This document shows positions 59,771 through 64,000 of a stretch of DNA of 64,000 nucleotides, piece after piece (the stretch's first letter is position 1; each line of letters begins with the position of its first letter). The notes below the pieces were generated by a model that saw only the letters and a program-made list of their open reading frames with translations, ran no database searches and was not told where the DNA came from. The position numbers and the translations under genes were made by a program. Origin of the DNA: Ophiodon elongatus (taxonomy: Eukaryota; Chordata; Actinopteri; Perciformes; Hexagrammidae); contig JACSYO010000471.1 in NCBI GenBank assembly GCA_016806645.1, positions 361,001-425,000 on the forward strand. Direction: 5' to 3'.

Positions 59771-60732
59771 CCATGTTTGTGCATATTAAGAAATAAAATC
59801 CAACAGGGCCAGTAGCTCACAGTCATGACAGAATCACAAATCATCAGGCATGAACTCCTCTTCATTAGTTTTTTCTCTACGCAGATTTAAATGTAATTTA
59901 ACTTTACAAACATGTTGACATTGTGCATTGTTCTGGTAATTGCTATGCATATAAATTAATTTCATAATAGCTATTTTTTATCAGTTAATCAAAGCACACT
60001 CGCATACATGTCATGAGGGAGAGAAGCAAATATGATTACACTTGTTCAGATGTACATTTAATTTTAGTGTGCAGTTTAGTCATGGAAGTGCTCGGTCCTC
60101 CTCATCTGTGCATGTTTTTCAACCTGTTTCGCTGCTGTTAAAACAAATCCCATTTGAGGTAATATGAGAAGCACCATTTAAAAAAGCTCATACTACACTT
60201 TTTTGGGATTGTTATTACAGTAAATTAATAAAATTACTCATTAGGTTAGTTAGTTAGTTTCCCCCCCAAAAAAACAGACGAGAATGGACAAGAATCTTCA
60301 ATGACACTCAAAAGTCAGGTTTTCTATCTCAGAGCTTTGTCCATCCTAGTTTTCAACCATTATTTTGGCACTGTTATTTTATATAATGAGTGTTATTCTA
60401 TGAAAAGATATATTGATCTGTTTTTAATAACCATACCCATGTTTTTCTTGGACTGTTGATTAACTGTGTGAGAGTTATGGCAGGAGACCTGATGACCTCT
60501 TTTGATGACTACAATTTTGAGTAAACTAAAACCAAAACTAAACAGCCCTCCCTTCCAGCTACAGTGGGCCTCATGCAGCAACATTCTTCTTAATTTCTCT
60601 TCAGAGAAAAAAATAAGAGAGGTCAACTCAGGATGCACCTGAGCTTTGTTAACCATCCAAATCTGCTCTTTCCCAGGTGTGCTGAATGATGACTCCCACT
60701 TGATCAAAAATTGGAGGCGTGTAAAATCAGCA

Positions 60733-60760
60733 AAGGTACTTTACTTGAGTATTTCTTTTT
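60733..60760 (+). mobile_element. Fragment of the GTACTTTTACTT-type element
   Basis: GGTACTTTACTTGAGTATTT, 20 bases, matches the interior of the copies at 53450 and 59288 with at most small changes. Flanks do not extend the match convincingly, so it is either a short remnant or coincidence. Confidence 0.35.
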
Positions 60761-60909
60761 CCCCCACAAAACTCTATATACGGGCAAGTGTTGTGCAGTG
60801 TGCAAATACTCAGGCACATGCCCAAGAGTTGAAGAGACGCCACCAAAAAAGGATGCAAAAAGAGGAAGAACTTACACAGTAGTGAAATTGAGGTACAGTT
60901 GAATAAACA

Positions 60910-61470
60910 TAAACAAAGTAAACATGTGACTTTCCCAGAGACTCAGTATTGGGCAAAAAAAGCATCAAAAAGCATCAAAGAGCTGTTTGTAAGTCATTCA
61001 AACGCTGAATGCAGGCCATATCATCCAAGGTTATTTTTTGTCTTAATTGAGATCAATGGATCAAAATAAAAACCAATCTTGGATATCAACCAAAATAATA
61101 GGAAATGTGTCCTTTTATCGCTTCCTGCTTGAGGCCCAATGTATCTGACCAGCCTCTAATTTCCTCCTGCAATCCATCTCACCACGAGAAACTTTCTGAC
61201 ATCCCTGCCCACACTACCATAATAATATTTAAATACAGTGCACCATGATTCAATTCAGCTGGAATCTAATATTGATTTAGATCATCAGATTTTAATTTAT
61301 TTATGCATTTAAGTATATTAGTTTTGAATAACTAAGAATTTCATAATTTTGTATTACAAGCACCGAACAGTTTGATTTGGAAGTAGTGTTATATGTTAAG
61401 AAGTCGTATGTCATTGTGTATTTTCGAGGCTGCAAAGGAAATGTTAAGATTTCAAGCAGTACATGGAAGA
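60910..61470. other. AT-rich sequence, nothing recognised
   Basis: About 560 bp of AT-rich sequence between the element fragment and a GACA repeat. I see no exon or RNA gene. Confidence 0.4.
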
Positions 61471-61488
61471 GTCTAGGTCACGCACACT

Positions 61489-61596
<108 letters not shown>

Positions 61597-61599
61597 GAC

Positions 61600-62940
61600 A
61601 GGAGAAAACAGAGAGAAAGTGGAAAATTCACAATCTTTGACAAATTTCACACAATTGGTAAGTCTTTACCCCGGCAGTGAGCTGTGTAGGACAGTTCTTA
61701 TTGGCTAAAACCCCTCAAACCTCAAAGAACTTTGAATAATTAAAGATGGCTGCAGAGGAGGCCTGACAGGGCATCATAAAGTATCTGCTGATGCCAATGG
61801 GCCAGTATGATTAATCAGACCATGCCGGGCTTCTTCAACTTGAATTTGATGTAGAACGTTTGGATGTTCTGACATAAGCCGGGACTCATTTCTGTGTGTT
61901 ACTGGCCGACTCGTTGGCTGGTCTGTCCCACTTGACGGAAATGAAGAAACATGGTGTGAAAGTGACAAAAAAAAACTGGCGAATTTTGCCAAAGAAAGAA
62001 AAAACTGTTATGTGACCTGTCAAAAGCAGTGTATCGTCACATTTGTAACAGAATACACAATGGGAATGGAAAGGCGTTCAACCTTCACAAAATGTCTGCA
62101 TAAGAAAGTTCCAATCAATAAATGTGCCCTGACCTCCCAAGCCTTGGAGAGGTTTTCAATCTTGGCCTCAATGATGGGCAACACACAAATATGCACACAG
62201 AAGGGCTTGTACATCTATGTCCGTACACGCACACACTATCACGCACTCAAACAACTGGCCTTCAACCCTGACATACAAGTTAGAGTGTGTTAGATTTCTC
62301 CAGACCTTAAGAAAGGAGTATTGTGTATGTAGTGTAGACAGTGTGCTTGGCAGCTAAATGTTTCTGAAAATGTATTGTATATGCACCGTGATTCATTCAA
62401 ACATCTCTAAAAAGGTGCACTCAGGCTGGTGGGTGTACTTGAGCTGCGATCAAGCAAACGCTTACGAATACACACAAGCTTTGTTCACATACAGGGTCAG
62501 CAGTGAGTGCTGTGAAATTGTATAGGATGCTTTACCTTCCTCGCCTTTGTCTTAAATTGTGAATTTTTTATGTAAACTGAACCAACCAAACCAATCTCCA
62601 AGAATCCAAGGTTTCGTATAAAAAAGGCAGTTGGTTATCATATTGGTTCATTTATTGATCAAAGGAATTTCGAATCAAATCATAGTGATTACGTAATATA
62701 CTATACAGACAAATACAGAACCAGAAACCTTCAGGAGGCACAAAGGAGGGTACTGAGTTCAAACAGTGTGCCAACCCGCTTGTTAAACCCTGATCAGAAA
62801 ATCAGCTGATACAAAACAGGTTTTTTGAGCATGTCTGAGCTTGATCTTTTAATGATGGTCTTTATTGCAATACCGCGCAATGGAACACCGGTCTAGAGAC
62901 GCAAAGAGATCTACGGTCAAGGCAACCTGGCAGTGCATTG
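61600..62940. other. Unassigned flanking sequence
   Basis: About 1.3 kb of mixed sequence with no long repeat. I see no exon, RNA gene or mobile-element end that I can support. Confidence 0.4.
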
Positions 62941-62960
62941 AGACGTAAAACAGGTAGAGT

Positions 62961-63320
62961 AAGGGGCCGTTCACAGGCTGCGTTTTTTGCGGCGTCAAAT
63001 CAATTGTCGTCGATGTAGATGCACGGAAGGCAAGCTCAAAAGCGAGAGAGGCGCAGCCGCACTGCGCATGCGTTCCCAAGTGCTTATTTTTCAGGGCGCA
63101 AAACGAGAGCGCAAGCATGGCACTACCAGGGTGCAACCAGGGCGTGATTTTGTGTAGATTTTGGCCGTCCCTGTGGATGAAAGTTGTAGTGTTTCCGAGC
63201 ACCAGAGTCGCTTTAAAGCTAGCTAAGCCAGAGTTAGAAGCCACTTTCACTTTCAGAGCCAAACTAGAGCCGGCTGCTGTGCACTGCTCTGGAGGGCCAG
63301 CCAGCCCATCCATTGAGAAG
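62961..63320. mobile_element. Probable MITE/DNA-transposon fragment with GGGGCCGTTCACA end
   Basis: GGGGCCGTTCACA at 62963-62975 is a terminus I associate with common teleost non-autonomous DNA transposons. The following 200 bp is much richer in CpG than its surroundings (GCGGCGTC, GCGCAGCCGC, TGCGCATGCG), as for a young insertion. No inverse terminus appears before 64000, so the far end is truncated or diverged and the right boundary is approximate. A 154-codon minus-strand open frame spans it; I recognise no protein and treat it as chance coding in a CpG-rich repeat. Confidence 0.45.
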
Positions 63321-63329
63321 TGTTAAAGT

Positions 63330-64000
63330 ATTACGGTTCATTCTAAAATTGTGGGGGGACAAAATTGACTTTGGTAGGCTGCCACAGTTTAGGTGATTAA
63401 TGAGAATCACTGCTTATGGCTATTGCAACATATGTGTCTCCAGTATGTATAGATATCTATATTTATGTGCGTCTCTCTATTCAGTTTGTTTTGGATTATA
63501 ATAGTAATAGTATATAATATAATATAATATAATATAATAGTATATATCTTTGTGTATGCATGTCTCTTTATCTATTTATTTTATAGTCATTTTTTTACTT
63601 GTTTTTTCTACAATTGCAGTTTGCATAATAAAAATTGTAAATGTTTAGTATGCAAACTGGCATAACATTCTGCAACAGTTTATGCATTCTGAGTCCTTCA
63701 CATCTTTTGTTGGGCCAAGCAAATCAAAGCCTTCAGTATCCATGAGGAAATTCAAATGTGTTTTAGTCTTTGTACTGACAGTAGAATAGACCTATATAAA
63801 GGTCTGGTCATGCAAAAAAAAGTGATATACCGTGACACAGCTGGAGAACTTTGTCTGGGAACATAAAACCCTCACAATGAATACTGGGGAAAGTTTAAAT
63901 GATTAGACAGTTGCTGTAACCAAATGTTGTCACAGTAAAATATTTTCTCACTCTTTGTTTGTTTGATTTTCTAAACATCCGGTATTGACCCAGCTTCCCA
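63330..64000. other. AT-rich sequence with a (TATAA)n repeat
   Basis: About 670 bp of AT-rich sequence. At 63511-63540 there is a short ATAAT pentanucleotide repeat. Nothing else is recognised. Confidence 0.5.

Noticed and set aside
62849..63313. 154-codon minus-strand frame as a gene
   Set aside because: It lies over a CpG-rich mobile-element-like block, and CpG richness lowers stop-codon frequency. No protein family is recognised.

Overview
This window is vertebrate genomic DNA, almost certainly from a teleost fish, probably a percomorph. The evidence is one recognisable spliced exon of a vertebrate forkhead gene, copies of mobile-element families that I recall as common in percomorph genomes, and a very high density of long CA/GT microsatellites. 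There are no bacterial operons, ribosome-binding sites, CRISPR arrays or phage genes. Nearly all open reading frames are reading frames through (CA)n, (GT)n, (GA)n or (CT)n tracts and are not genes.

The only coding sequence I can defend is the first coding exon of foxp4 (forkhead box P4) on the minus strand, at 15908-16069, inside an exon that starts at 16078. It encodes 54 residues from the start MMVESASETIR to a run of four glutamines. The splice acceptor and donor are both visible. The donor GT is the first unit of a 69-bp (GT)n microsatellite on the transcribed strand.

Layout: 1-15907 is foxp4 intron sequence downstream of this exon. The next coding exon, which should encode ALQVARQ-like sequence, is not in the window. 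This intron is packed with microsatellites that mostly read (UG)n and (CU)n in the transcript. It also holds a hAT-like element (6064-6603) and a self-complementary TA/GATA tract (15676-15800). From 16079 to 64000 is foxp4 5' non-coding territory: 5' intron and possibly the promoter. It contains high-complexity, A+T-rich, homeodomain/POU-motif-rich blocks that look like conserved non-coding elements (near 25.0, 27.0, 31.0, 35.9, 37.0, 47.0, 47.4, 51.9 and 57 kb). Two CpG-rich domains (43.4-44.2 and 49.3-49.97 kb) are the best promoter/first-exon candidates. Mobile elements lie at 17.3, 23.8, 53.4, 59.3 and 63 kb, one of them nested at a TTAA site.

The window therefore reads as the long regulatory 5' half of one developmental transcription factor gene. 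Claims about conservation, promoters and element families come from reading alone and need alignment, RNA-seq or repeat libraries. The most notable item is the start-codon exon whose 5' splice site is built into a hypervariable repeat. I saw no previously undescribed multi-gene system.
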